From assembly GCA_029007685.1 (NCBI GenBank), contig JAQXIG010000055.1, positions 1 through 8,479 of the forward strand: a stretch of 8,479 bases of DNA, in the 5' to 3' direction. Below the pieces are notes generated by a model. It ran no database searches and was not told the origin of the DNA. It was given only the letters and a program-made list of their open reading frames with translations. Of the stretch, positions 1 through 6,150 are shown one piece after another. Each line of letters opens with the position of its first letter. The stretch's first letter is position 1. The translations under genes were made by a program, and so were the position numbers. Origin of the DNA: a bacterium. Lineage in GTDB: Bacteria > Bacillota_I > Bacilli_A > RF39 > UBA660.

Positions 1-2
1 AA

Positions 3-563
3 AATGCTTTGCAACATTCATTAGAGGTTGCTCATTTAGCAGGCGTATTAGCAGGTGAATTAGGAGAGAATGTAGCTCTTGCGAAAAGGGCAGGATTATT
101 TCATGATATTGGAAAAGCTATTGACCATGAGATAGAAGGAAGTCATATTGAGATTGGAGTAGATTTAGCTAAGAAATTTGGGGAATCTGAGACTGTTATT
201 AATGCGATTGCTTCGCATCATGGTGACACGGAAGCTACTAGTGTGATTTCTGTCTTAGTTGCGATTGCTGATAGCTTGTCAGCGTCACGTCCAGGAGCTA
301 GAAATGATTCGGTCGAACATTACATTAAACGTTTGGAACAGTTGGAGGCGATTGGGAATGATGTTCCTGGTGTTGAAAAGACATTTGCGGTTCAGGCTGG
401 AAGAGAACTTCGGGTAGTTGTAAAACCGGATGAAGTAGATGATTTGACTTCTCATAAAATTGCGAGAGATATTAAAGAAAGGATTGAAAATACTATGCAA
501 TATCCAGGTACAATTAAGATTACGGTTATTCGTGAAATCAGAGCTCAAGAAGAGGCAAGATAG
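3..563 (+). CDS. rny: Ribonuclease Y, C-terminal part (5' end outside window)
   Basis: RNase Y is a membrane-anchored endoribonuclease that starts mRNA decay in Firmicutes. Only the last ~187 codons are here; the N-terminal membrane helix, coiled coil, KH domain and the start of the HD domain lie upstream. The reading frame is open from base 3, so the TTG at base 9 is an internal leucine and not a start. Visible family marks are the NALQHS/EVAHLAG opening of the HD domain, the metal-binding HD pair in LFHDIGKAIDHE (bases ~96-131), the later ASHHGD histidines (~bases 211-228), and the typical RNase Y tail VIREIRAQEEAR. The HD ligands look intact, so nothing suggests inactivation. The gene ends in TAG, inside a terminator hairpin. 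Identification rests on remembered family motifs and is strong. Confidence 0.95.
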   Translation, partial: NALQHSLEVAHLAGVLAGELGENVALAKRAGLFHDIGKAIDHEIEGSHIEIGVDLAKKFGESETVINAIASHHGDTEATSVISVLVAIADSLSASRPGARNDSVEHYIKRLEQLEAIGNDVPGVEKTFAVQAGRELRVVVKPDEVDDLTSHKIARDIKERIENTMQYPGTIKITVIREIRAQEEAR

Positions 564-575
564 CTTCTTTTTTTT
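547..575 (+). terminator. Intrinsic terminator of rny
   Basis: AAGAAG (547-552) pairs with CTTCTT (564-569) across an 11-base loop and runs into a T tract ending at 575. The stem spans the rny stop codon. It is short and has little GC, so efficiency is uncertain. Confidence 0.5.
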
Positions 576-599
576 AACTACTTTTTTAATTATCTCGTG

Positions 600-746
600 T
601 TATGTTGGTGATATAGTTTCCCACTCGATTTTTGTATCTATCCCATATTTTTCATCAAATTCATGTGCCATTTTTTTGCAATTTTTTCATTCTTATCATG
701 TATATCTAGCTTCTATTATAAGAAAGTTATATTCATTATTTGTCAT
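600..746 (-). pseudogene. Possible frameshifted small ORF or gene relic, unknown function
   Basis: On the minus strand, an ATG at 744-746 opens a 16-codon frame (MTNNEYNFLIIEARYT) that stops at 696-698. Skipping one base (701) joins it to an adjacent frame, HDKNEKIAKKM followed by AHEFDEKYGIDTKIEW and ETISPT, ending at TAA 600-602. The merged product would be 48 residues: a short hydrophobic strand, a charged helix-like middle and a Trp-containing strand. It is much more protein-like than the surrounding T-rich spacer. There is no convincing ribosome binding site before the ATG and no terminator after the stop. I do not recognise the family. It may be a decayed gene, a real small gene with a +1 shift or sequencing error, or chance. 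Confidence 0.25.
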
Positions 747-845
747 TGTCTTACTATTATATTATTCATAACTTTTTTTTGATTTTTATATTTCATTTAT
801 AATTTAGTTTGTATCATCCTTTTTCTATACTTTTTTAGATGTTTG

Positions 846-854
846 TGTTATAGT
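846..854 (+). promoter_or_regulatory. Extended -10 promoter candidate for the Ig-like operon
   Basis: TGTTATAGT is an extended -10 (TG-n-TATAGT), and a second TATAGT follows at 855-860. No good -35 is visible; the upstream DNA is mainly T. Start of transcription near 861 would give a leader of about 20 bases containing the ribosome binding site. Another possible -10, TATACT, lies at 826-831. Confidence 0.4.
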
Positions 855-881
855 TATAGTAGAGAATGGAAGGGTGATTTC

Positions 882-1757
882 ATGTATAATGAAGAGCAGT
901 CTTTAAGAAAGATTTCTAATACTCGAAAGAAACATGTGGTAATTACAATTATGATTATTAGTTTTTTACTTATGATTGTATTAGGGGTTGGACTTTATTT
1001 TTATATTGATTCCAGACCATTGATTAAAATACCTATTGTCACTTTTTCTAATCAAAATTGGACTACAGATAATGTTATTTTGACGGTTACAAATGATCCA
1101 CAAAATGTACAAGCTTATTCTTTTGATGGTGGTGTTACATGGGGAGATAGTAATACTTATACAGTTTCTGAAAATGGTAATATTACTGTTCAATTATTAG
1201 ATATTAAAGGGAAAACTAGTAAGAAAGTAGTAGTGTCTGTTCAAAATATTGATCGTGAGGCTCCAACTATGTTTTTTGAAAATACAACTACTGTACAACT
1301 AGGAAATCCTTTTTCTGTTCGGACAGGAGTTCAAGTTTCAGATAAAAGTTCAGGATTAAATGGTGATTATACGGTGACACCTAGTGTAGTTGATACTTCC
1401 ATTGAGGGAGAATATATTCTAACTTATTCTGCTTTTGATAAGGCCGGGAACTTTGTTGAAAAAAATCGTACTATTATAGTGAGAGATGTCAAGGGAAGAA
1501 CTTACTATCGTTATCGTGAGGGAAAGATTCATACTTATCAGTGTGAACCTTACTTGTGTAATTGTGTTACCTCTTCTTCTGCTTTAGAGACGGGAAGTTG
1601 TCCTACTGGATATCGTATGAGTGATTCGATGCAATGTTGTCAGACATGTCATAAAACTTGTTCTGATGTTATTTGGGGAGAATGGAGTGAGTGGCAACAA
1701 GAAAAAGTTACTGCGACTTCTACCCGAGAAGTAGAGATGATGATTAAAGAAAGTTAA
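882..1757 (+). CDS. Membrane-anchored Ig-like surface protein with Cys-rich, TSP1-like W-x-x-W tail
   Basis: A 291-residue protein of unknown function. A basic N-terminus (RKISNTRKKH) and a membrane helix at residues ~19-41 predict a type II single-pass protein with the rest outside. Then come an Ig-like segment (~50-123, with YSFDGGVTW) and a second one (~127-202) resembling the DUF5011/bacterial Ig-like class (EAPTMFF, TYSAFDKAGN). A YYRYR linker leads into a stretch with eight cysteines (221, 226, 228, 240, 252, 253, 256, 260), then WGEWSEW (265-271) and TSTREVE. The start is ATG 882 because AAGGGTGA lies 4-11 bases upstream; an in-frame TTG at 843 would add 13 residues but has no ribosome binding site. 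It is 12 bases ahead of a paralogue. A surface structural or adhesive role is inference; Ig-like domains and paired cysteines only say extracellular. Confidence 0.8.
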   Translation: MYNEEQSLRKISNTRKKHVVITIMIISFLLMIVLGVGLYFYIDSRPLIKIPIVTFSNQNWTTDNVILTVTNDPQNVQAYSFDGGVTWGDSNTYTVSENGNITVQLLDIKGKTSKKVVVSVQNIDREAPTMFFENTTTVQLGNPFSVRTGVQVSDKSSGLNGDYTVTPSVVDTSIEGEYILTYSAFDKAGNFVEKNRTIIVRDVKGRTYYRYREGKIHTYQCEPYLCNCVTSSSALETGSCPTGYRMSDSMQCCQTCHKTCSDVIWGEWSEWQQEKVTATSTREVEMMIKES

Positions 1758-1769
1758 TGGAGTGATATT

Positions 1770-2555
1770 ATGCATAATCAGTTTGGAGATCATGTTGAAG
1801 AAATAGAGACAGTAAAGCAAAAAAAGAAACGCAAACAGAAGTATTTTCTTTTGATTACTTTAGGGGTTTTGTTCGTTATTATTGTGACAATTTTGATTAT
1901 TGTTTTGTCTAAGACTATGGGCTCTAATCAGATTTTTTTACCGAAAGTTACTATTTCACAGCAGGAATGGACTAATCAATCTGTTGTACTTACGGTAACC
2001 CATCCTACTGAGAGACTTATTTCTTATTCTTTTGATGGTGGTAACACTTGGCAGATGGAAAATAGCTATGTAGTAAAAGAAAATGCCAGTATTGTAGTAT
2101 TAGTAAAAAATGAAAAAGAAAAGCTTAGTAAGGCTACTACTGTTCATATTACTAATATTGATTTAGAAGGTCCTAGTGTTAATTTTACTGATCCACTTTA
2201 TATTCAAAAAGGTGATGCTTTTAATCCTAAAACAGGTTTGGTAGTATCGGATTTGGAGTCTGGAGTTTTAGAAGTTATTGTGGAGCCAGCTACGATTGAT
2301 ACGTCAATTGATCAACAGTATATCCTTTTGTATACGGTAAAAGATAATGTTGGTAATGTTACTGTCAAGGAGCGTAATGTTATTGTTCGTAATTTGATTT
2401 TGAAAACATATTATCGCTCTCGTTCTATTAAGACGGAACGATACCAGTGTGATACTGGTACATGTAAACGAGAAGTGTATGGTGAATGGGGTGAATGGAC
2501 TTTAGAGAGACTAGAACCAAGTGAAAAATTACAAGTAGAAACTAAAATTGAATAA
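1770..2555 (+). CDS. Membrane-anchored Ig-like surface protein, paralogue of the upstream gene
   Basis: A 261-residue protein with the same plan as its upstream neighbour. It has a charged cytoplasmic tail with KQKKKRKQK (~16-24), a membrane helix at ~26-47, an Ig-like segment with SYSFDGGNTW (~85-94), and a second one (~133-207) containing TVKDNVGNVTV. A YYRSR linker, two cysteines (227, 232) and YGEWGEW (237-243) follow. The Cys-rich insert of the upstream protein is almost absent here: only the outer YQC...C frame remains. GGAGTGAT precedes the ATG by a few bases, and the gap to the upstream stop is 12 bases, so the two are probably co-transcribed and arose by tandem duplication. No sortase signal or catalytic motif is visible. 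Function is unknown; location outside the membrane is a confident prediction. Confidence 0.8.
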   Translation: MHNQFGDHVEEIETVKQKKKRKQKYFLLITLGVLFVIIVTILIIVLSKTMGSNQIFLPKVTISQQEWTNQSVVLTVTHPTERLISYSFDGGNTWQMENSYVVKENASIVVLVKNEKEKLSKATTVHITNIDLEGPSVNFTDPLYIQKGDAFNPKTGLVVSDLESGVLEVIVEPATIDTSIDQQYILLYTVKDNVGNVTVKERNVIVRNLILKTYYRSRSIKTERYQCDTGTCKREVYGEWGEWTLERLEPSEKLQVETKIE

Positions 2556-2669
2556 ATTGTACATTGAGGAAAATTTTGGTTCAGTAATATCTTTTTTAGA
2601 AATGTAATGTTTCATTGTGAATAATTTTCAAAATTGAGATAAGTTAAAAAGATTCTAAAAATTTGGAAA

Positions 2670-2700
2670 AAATAAACAGGTAAATGACCTGTTTATTTTT
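2670..2700. terminator. Bidirectional intrinsic terminator between Ig-like operon and RNase J
   Basis: A perfect 12-base-pair stem, AAATAAACAGGT (2670-2681) with ACCTGTTTATTT (2687-2698) and a 5-base loop. T tracts follow it on both strands. It serves the convergent Ig-like operon (+) and the RNase J gene (-). The RNase J stop codon (2693-2695) lies inside the stem. Confidence 0.85.
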
Positions 2701-4366
2701 TTATGTCAGTGATTACTGGCATAATGATAGGTCTTCTACCTGTTAATTTTTCTATATTTATAATTAGTTCTGTGATAATTTTTGACTTTAATTCATTAAT
2801 GGTATCTTTGCTATTTTTTAAGCGATCTATGATTGTTTTTTCAGCAATTTCTTCAATTTGTTTGATTAATTGTTCGTTTTCATTTACTAGGATAAAACCA
2901 CGTGTTGTAATATTGGGTTTAATCAGTAATTTTCTTTTTTCCATATTAATATTGGCTATTACTACTAAAATACCATCATTTGCCATTAATTTACGATCTT
3001 TAATTACGACACTGCCAATTTCTCCAATTCGATTTCCATCGACGTAAATATCTTCTCCAGATACGGTTTCTTTTGATTTGGTGATGACATGATTTTTAAT
3101 TTCTAGGATATTACCATTTTCTAATACGAAAGTATTTTCTTTGGGAATACCACATTCTATAGCAATGTTAGCATGTTTTTTTAGCATTCGGTAATCTCCA
3201 TGAAATGGCATTATGTATTTTGGCATCAAAAGACGAATCATTAATTTTAATTCTTCTTCATTGGCATGTCCAGATGTATGAATTTCGTTTAGTGAGGTAT
3301 TGGTGAATACTTTTACCCCTTTTAGATATAATTTATTGATGGTTCTGGCGATACTTAAAGCATTACCTGGAATTGGCGATGATGAGAAGATTACAATATC
3401 TTCTGGCCTTAATGAAATTTGGCGATGAGTACCATCTGCTATTCTGGATAGAGCGGCTAGGGGTTCTCCTTGAGATCCTGTGCAAAGAATGGTTACTTCG
3501 TGTGGTTTTAAGCGGTTTGCTTCTTCGGCTGTGATTAGTAATTCTTTGTGATCGATATAGCCACCTTTGATAGAAATTTGAATGTTATTCTCCATACTTC
3601 TGCCAAAGATGCATATTTTACGATTGTGTTTATAGCATGTTTCAAAGATATGCTTTAAGCGGTAAATATTGGAAGCGAAGGTAGCAATGATAATTCTGTT
3701 GTGCGAAAAGCGATCAAAAATGTCATTTAGGACATTGTCCACTTTGGATTCGCTAATTGACATTCCTTCATTTAAGGCGTTTGTAGAATCACTAATTAAC
3801 AAATCTACTCCTTTTTTTCCAAGATAAGCCATTTTGTGTAAATCGGCCATTGGTCCAATTGGGGTTAAATCGAATTTAAAGTCTCCAGTAGTGACGACAC
3901 TACCATCTGGTGTTTTTAGGTAAATACCATGGGAATCTGGTATTGAGTGGGTTGTTTTAAAAAATTCAATTTCAATGTTTTTAAACTTTAATACGGTTTC
4001 ATCATTATAGCTATATAAATAGTCATAACGAATATTACGATCTTCTAATTTTAAAGAAATTAATTCTTTTGCTTGATTTGGTGCATAAATCGCTGGTATA
4101 TTTACTGTTTGAAGTAAAAATGGTATTGCACCAATGTGATCTTCATGACCGTGTGTAATGATTAAGGCTTTGATTTTTTCTTGATTTTGTTTTAAAAAAG
4201 TATAATCAGGTAAGACATAGTCTATTCCTAATAGTTCTCCCTCTGGAAAACAAATTCCCGCATCAATAATAATAATTTCATCCTCATGCATTAAACAATA
4301 CATGTTTTTCCCAACTTCACCTAGACCACCTAAAACAATCACTTTTGTTTTAGTGTTTGGTTTCAT
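2693..4366 (-). CDS. rnjA: Ribonuclease J (J1-type, active-site complete)
   Basis: RNase J is a cytoplasmic metallo-beta-lactamase/beta-CASP nuclease with 5'-3' exo- and endonuclease activity, central to mRNA decay and rRNA maturation in Bacillota. The 557 residues match the family length. The di-zinc motif HGHEDH is at 72-77, with further ligands H140 and D162 (TTGDFKFD), the beta-CASP region from ~200 to ~370 (IIATFASNIYR, CTGSQGEP), H363 and H367 in IHTSGHA, and H389 in PFHGDYRML. B. subtilis RNase J2 has a degenerate HxHxDH motif; this one is intact, hence a J1-type call. The C-terminal domain (~450-557) is present. AAGGAG at 4375-4380 sets the start. It stands alone between its own promoter and terminator, a few kilobases from rny, so two major RNA-decay nucleases sit close together. 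Confidence 0.95.
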   Translation of the reverse strand: MKPNTKTKVIVLGGLGEVGKNMYCLMHEDEIIIIDAGICFPEGELLGIDYVLPDYTFLKQNQEKIKALIITHGHEDHIGAIPFLLQTVNIPAIYAPNQAKELISLKLEDRNIRYDYLYSYNDETVLKFKNIEIEFFKTTHSIPDSHGIYLKTPDGSVVTTGDFKFDLTPIGPMADLHKMAYLGKKGVDLLISDSTNALNEGMSISESKVDNVLNDIFDRFSHNRIIIATFASNIYRLKHIFETCYKHNRKICIFGRSMENNIQISIKGGYIDHKELLITAEEANRLKPHEVTILCTGSQGEPLAALSRIADGTHRQISLRPEDIVIFSSSPIPGNALSIARTINKLYLKGVKVFTNTSLNEIHTSGHANEEELKLMIRLLMPKYIMPFHGDYRMLKKHANIAIECGIPKENTFVLENGNILEIKNHVITKSKETVSGEDIYVDGNRIGEIGSVVIKDRKLMANDGILVVIANINMEKRKLLIKPNITTRGFILVNENEQLIKQIEEIAEKTIIDRLKNSKDTINELKSKIITELIINIEKLTGRRPIIMPVITDIKK

Positions 4367-4418
4367 TTATTTTTCTCCTTTCATGAGTTCATTTTTCGAT
4401 AAGAACTAATCGTTTTAC

Positions 4419-4447
4419 ATTATACTATTTTTTTTTATTTTTGTCTA
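4419..4447 (-). promoter_or_regulatory. Sigma-A-type promoter of RNase J
   Basis: Read on the minus strand: TAGACA (4442-4447), a 17-base spacer, then a perfect TATAAT (4419-4424). Transcription would start near 4412, giving a leader of about 45 bases. Confidence 0.7.
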
Positions 4448-4501
4448 TAGTTGATGTTTTTCATTTTTATTTTCTTGCTAATTACTTTGTTTTTATTTTA
4501 T

Positions 4502-4525
4502 AAAAATGTTTGTTAGAACATTTTT
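4502..4525. repeat. Inverted repeat in the RNase J upstream region
   Basis: AAAAATGTT (4502-4510) and AACATTTTT (4517-4525) form a perfect 9-base arm pair around TGTTAG. It lies between the prsA terminator and the RNase J promoter. It could be a weak secondary terminator for prsA or a protein-binding dyad. Its very low GC makes a strong RNA hairpin unlikely. Confidence 0.35.
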
Positions 4526-4561
4526 AAGATTTATTTTTATTGTTCACTTTTATTTATTATT

Positions 4562-4605
4562 AAAAAAGTGAATATGTGCTTGTTGTTTCACAAATTCACT
4601 TTTTA
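4562..4605 (-). terminator. Intrinsic terminator of prsA
   Basis: Arms AAAAAGTGAAT (4563-4573) and ATTCACTTTTT (4594-4604) pair over 11 bases. On the minus strand they are followed by a run of Ts, and the hairpin begins two bases after the prsA stop. TGTG/CACA inside the loop may extend the stem. Confidence 0.7.
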
Positions 4606-4606
4606 T

Positions 4607-5593
4607 TTATTGTGGTTGGTTATTTGCATTTGCTTTTGCGTTTGTTAAGTAGTTTTCATATTGTGTTTTTAAGTTTTTATCTTGGATATTGATTTTATAT
4701 TCTTTTCTTAATTTTTCTAATGCTATGATTTGAAGAGATGTATCTTTTGATAATTTGTCTTGTGCAATTTCATCAATAATATCATCTTTTACTACTTTTA
4801 GTTCTGGTTTATCTTTTTGGTTTACTTTTAGGATGATGTGATATCCATAAGTAGTTTTTATTGGTTCTGTTGTATATTTTCCTACTTCCAGATTTTTGGC
4901 AGCTTTTTCAAATTCTTTTGTCATGGTTCCATGTGTAAATTCATCTAATAAACCGCCTTTCGAAGCACTTGCTTCATCATCAGAATTGTCTTTGGCTAAT
5001 TGTTCAAAACTTTCTCCGTTTTTTAATTTGGTGATGATTTCTTTGGCTGTCTTTAAGGCTTCTTCTTCTTTTGCAGTTTGTTCTTCTGGGGTCATATCGG
5101 TGGTTGTTTTTGGTTTGATTAAAATATGTCTAGCTGTGATGTCTCCAAATATTTCTTCTTTGTAGAATTTCTCAATTTCATCTTCGGTTACACTTTTTTT
5201 TGCATAGTCTTCGACTGCTAAATTTCTTTTGTATTGTAGTTTTAGATATTCTTTTAATTCCTCCATGGTTTGAATTCCCCAGGCAGATCTTGTTTGTTGA
5301 AGTAGGGATGCTTCATTTCCAAATTGTGCAATCCAAGCTGTAATTTGTGCTTCGATATTTTCTTTTTGCTCGTCGCTATCTTTATATTCTTTGTTTAAAA
5401 TTTCAGTATCTACCATATCTAATAATACACTTAAAGCGTATTTATCTTTCATTTTTTCATATAGTGAATCAATTGAGATATCTGTATTTTTTAAAGTGAC
5501 AGCCGCATCTTGGCCATTTTCTAATTTTGGTACTTTTCCACAACCGGTCACACACACTAATACTATTAGTATACTTATTAGTAACTTTTTCAT
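4607..5593 (-). CDS. prsA: PrsA-like foldase lipoprotein (parvulin peptidyl-prolyl isomerase)
   Basis: PrsA proteins are lipid-anchored on the outer face of the membrane and help secreted proteins fold by cis-trans isomerisation of prolyl bonds. The 328 residues begin with a short basic n-region, a hydrophobic core and the lipobox VTGC, with C18 as the lipidated residue. An N-terminal chaperone region (~30-145) has the SurA/PrsA look (AWGIQTMEELKEYLKLQYKR). The parvulin domain covers ~152-258: ARHILIK with H156, the SASKGG turn (~209-214), and TYGYHIILK with H252. The C-terminal helix (~265-328) ends in an Asn/Gln/Ala-rich tail. Some clostridial and bacillar homologues are called PrsA or foldase without experimental proof, so the exact clients are unknown. 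AGGAGGA at 5601-5607 and its own promoter and terminator indicate a single-gene unit. Confidence 0.92.
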   Translation of the reverse strand: MKKLLISILIVLVCVTGCGKVPKLENGQDAAVTLKNTDISIDSLYEKMKDKYALSVLLDMVDTEILNKEYKDSDEQKENIEAQITAWIAQFGNEASLLQQTRSAWGIQTMEELKEYLKLQYKRNLAVEDYAKKSVTEDEIEKFYKEEIFGDITARHILIKPKTTTDMTPEEQTAKEEEALKTAKEIITKLKNGESFEQLAKDNSDDEASASKGGLLDEFTHGTMTKEFEKAAKNLEVGKYTTEPIKTTYGYHIILKVNQKDKPELKVVKDDIIDEIAQDKLSKDTSLQIIALEKLRKEYKINIQDKNLKTQYENYLTNAKANANNQPQ

Positions 5594-5618
5594 TTTGTTA
5601 TCCTCCTAAACACTTAAT

Positions 5619-5647
5619 ATCATAACAAATTCACTTATAAAATACAA
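5619..5647 (-). promoter_or_regulatory. Sigma-A-type promoter of prsA
   Basis: On the minus strand: TTGTAT (5642-5647), 17 bases, TATGAT (5619-5624). Transcription would start near 5612, just upstream of the AGGAGGA ribosome binding site at 5601-5607. Confidence 0.6.
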
Positions 5648-5676
5648 TAAATTATTAAAAAATCCATGAATGTCTA

Positions 5677-5705
5677 GAACCTTTTTAATTTAAAACCATA
5701 GAATA
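5677..5705 (+). promoter_or_regulatory. Sigma-K/E-like (mother-cell) promoter for the YjcZ-like pair
   Basis: CATAGAATA (5697-5705) fits the CATAnnnTA -10 element of the mother-cell sigma factor K, and GAAC at 5677-5680 supplies the AC of its -35 at a 16-base spacing. Sigma-E shares the CATA -10 but expects a different -35. No good sigma-A promoter is seen in this gap. The match agrees with the sporulation family of the genes behind it, though short motifs can occur by chance. Confidence 0.5.
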
Positions 5706-5739
5706 CATTGAGCAATCAAAAAAAAGGAGGAATTTATTT

Positions 5740-5820
5740 ATGGGTAATTACGTATCAAGTTCCGCTATTGTGTTAGTATTATTTATTTTATTAGTAATTA
5801 TTCTTGGTGCATGGATCTAA
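5740..5820 (+). CDS. YjcZ-type sporulation mini-protein, 26 aa
   Basis: A tiny single-helix membrane protein. After MGNYVSSS comes a hydrophobic run (AIVLVLFILLVIILGAW, ~9-25) ending in isoleucine. This is the pattern of the YjcZ family of small proteins in spore formers (a Gly/Tyr-rich start, then a VLFILLIIVG-type helix), whose exact role is unknown. The start is fixed by AAGGAGG at 5724-5730, nine bases before the ATG. The gene is followed 18 bases later by a second mini-gene of the same type, with a terminator after it and a sigma-K-like promoter before it, so the two form a small operon. The family call comes from pattern and context; the protein is too short for more. Confidence 0.7.
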   Translation: MGNYVSSSAIVLVLFILLVIILGAWI

Positions 5821-5838
5821 GGCAAAGGGGGTGTAGTT

Positions 5839-5958
5839 ATGTCTTGCCAACAAAATCAACCAGTTTGTGAGAATACAAGAAGTGGTGGAAGTGGATTTGT
5901 TATTATTATTGTATTATATATTTTAATTGCTATTATTCTTAGTTCTTGGAATTATTAA
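5839..5958 (+). CDS. YjcZ-like sporulation mini-protein, 39 aa, with Cys-containing head
   Basis: A 39-residue relative of the preceding mini-protein. A polar head with two cysteines (C3, C10) and a Gly/Ser hinge (RSGGSGF) precede a hydrophobic helix (~20-35: FVIIIVLYILIAIILSSW), ending NY. The hinge plus helix is the YjcZ-like part; the MSCQQNQPVC head is unusual, and its cysteines could crosslink or bind metal. AAAGGGGG at 5824-5831 is a good ribosome binding site, 7 bases upstream. It is co-transcribed with the 26-residue gene and closed by a strong terminator. Association with the spore coat or outer membranes is inference from family and promoter type. Confidence 0.65.
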   Translation: MSCQQNQPVCENTRSGGSGFVIIIVLYILIAIILSSWNY

Positions 5959-5964
5959 TAACTC

Positions 5965-5992
5965 AAAACAGGACTGTGTTCCTGTTTTTTTT
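5965..5992 (+). terminator. Intrinsic terminator of the YjcZ-like pair
   Basis: AAAACAGGA (5965-5973) pairs with TCCTGTTTT (5980-5988) over a 6-base loop and runs into a T tract to 5992. It starts 6 bases after the second stop codon. Confidence 0.85.
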
Positions 5993-6025
5993 CTATAAAG
6001 AAGTTTTTTTTACAATTACAATATA

Positions 6026-6057
6026 GAAAAATGCTATGAAAGAAAGTACCATAGCAT
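6026..6057 (-). terminator. Probable terminator of the HIT transcript
   Basis: ATGCTATG (6031-6038) and CATAGCAT (6050-6057) form a perfect 8-base stem around 11 bases. Read on the minus strand it is followed by TTTTTC. It lies ~90 bases past the HIT stop, so the transcript would include the CPYC mini-ORF. Confidence 0.5.
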
Positions 6058-6075
6058 GACAAAAAGAACTAAAGA

Positions 6076-6129
6076 CTATTTTAGATTTTCAATAGGAACC
6101 ATAGTAGCATTACAGTAAGGACATTCCAT
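6076..6129 (-). CDS. Possible 17-aa CPYC mini-ORF (zinc-ribbon-like) or gene remnant
   Basis: ATG at 6127-6129 opens MECPYCNATMVPIENLK and stops at TAG 6076-6078. The MECPYCN start is what many small zinc-ribbon proteins look like, but only one CxxC knuckle is present, so it cannot form a full four-ligand site alone. There is no clear ribosome binding site, and the ORF starts ~20 bases after the HIT stop on the same strand. It may be the stub of a truncated zinc-ribbon gene, a translationally coupled microprotein, or chance. The terminator 20 bases further on would place it on the HIT mRNA. Confidence 0.3.
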   Translation of the reverse strand: MECPYCNATMVPIENLK

Positions 6130-6150
6130 TTTAGGGATGTCTTTCTTTTT
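6117..6150 (+). terminator. Terminator-like hairpin on the + strand, antisense to the HIT 3' end
   Basis: AAGGACATTCC (6117-6127) and GGGATGTCTTT (6134-6144) pair over 11 positions, two as G-U, with a 6-base loop; T-rich CTTTTT follows. On the minus strand the two wobble positions become mismatches and no T run follows, so it only makes sense for + RNA. No + gene ends here. Confidence 0.35.

Larger units (their letters stand above)
564..881. other. T-rich gene-poor gap between rny and the Ig-like operon
   Basis: About 318 bases, strongly T-rich on the + strand. The plus-strand frames read only as Phe/Ser/Ile/Leu-rich hydrophobic strings, as expected from T-rich DNA, and none has a ribosome binding site. 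The downstream operon's likely promoter is at the right edge. On the minus strand, 600-746 contains short protein-like reading frames, described separately. No RNA gene or repeat was recognised. Confidence 0.7.

Noticed and set aside
460..771. 103-residue + strand ORF overlapping the end of rny
   Set aside because: It starts inside rny in another frame, has no ribosome binding site, and beyond 563 is a Phe/Ser/Ile string typical of T-rich spacer.
843..881. Longer start of the first Ig-like protein at a TTG
   Set aside because: No ribosome binding site precedes it and the extension overlaps the likely promoter; ATG 882 has a good AAGGGTGA.
981..1820. Minus-strand ORFs opposite the Ig-like genes
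   Set aside because: No ribosome binding sites, no recognisable motifs, and the opposite frames are clearly coding.
2556..2669. Possible small gene or RNA between the Ig-like operon and the shared terminator
   Set aside because: Only short AT-rich partial palindromes such as AATTTTCAAAATT; no ORF with a ribosome binding site and no stable stem.
2703..3047. + strand ORF of 114 residues opposite the RNase J C-terminus
   Set aside because: Antisense shadow of a fully conserved gene; hydrophobic composition mirrors the coding strand.
4896..5609. Two + strand ORFs opposite prsA (4896-5165 and 5391-5609)
   Set aside because: Antisense shadows without ribosome binding sites or family features.
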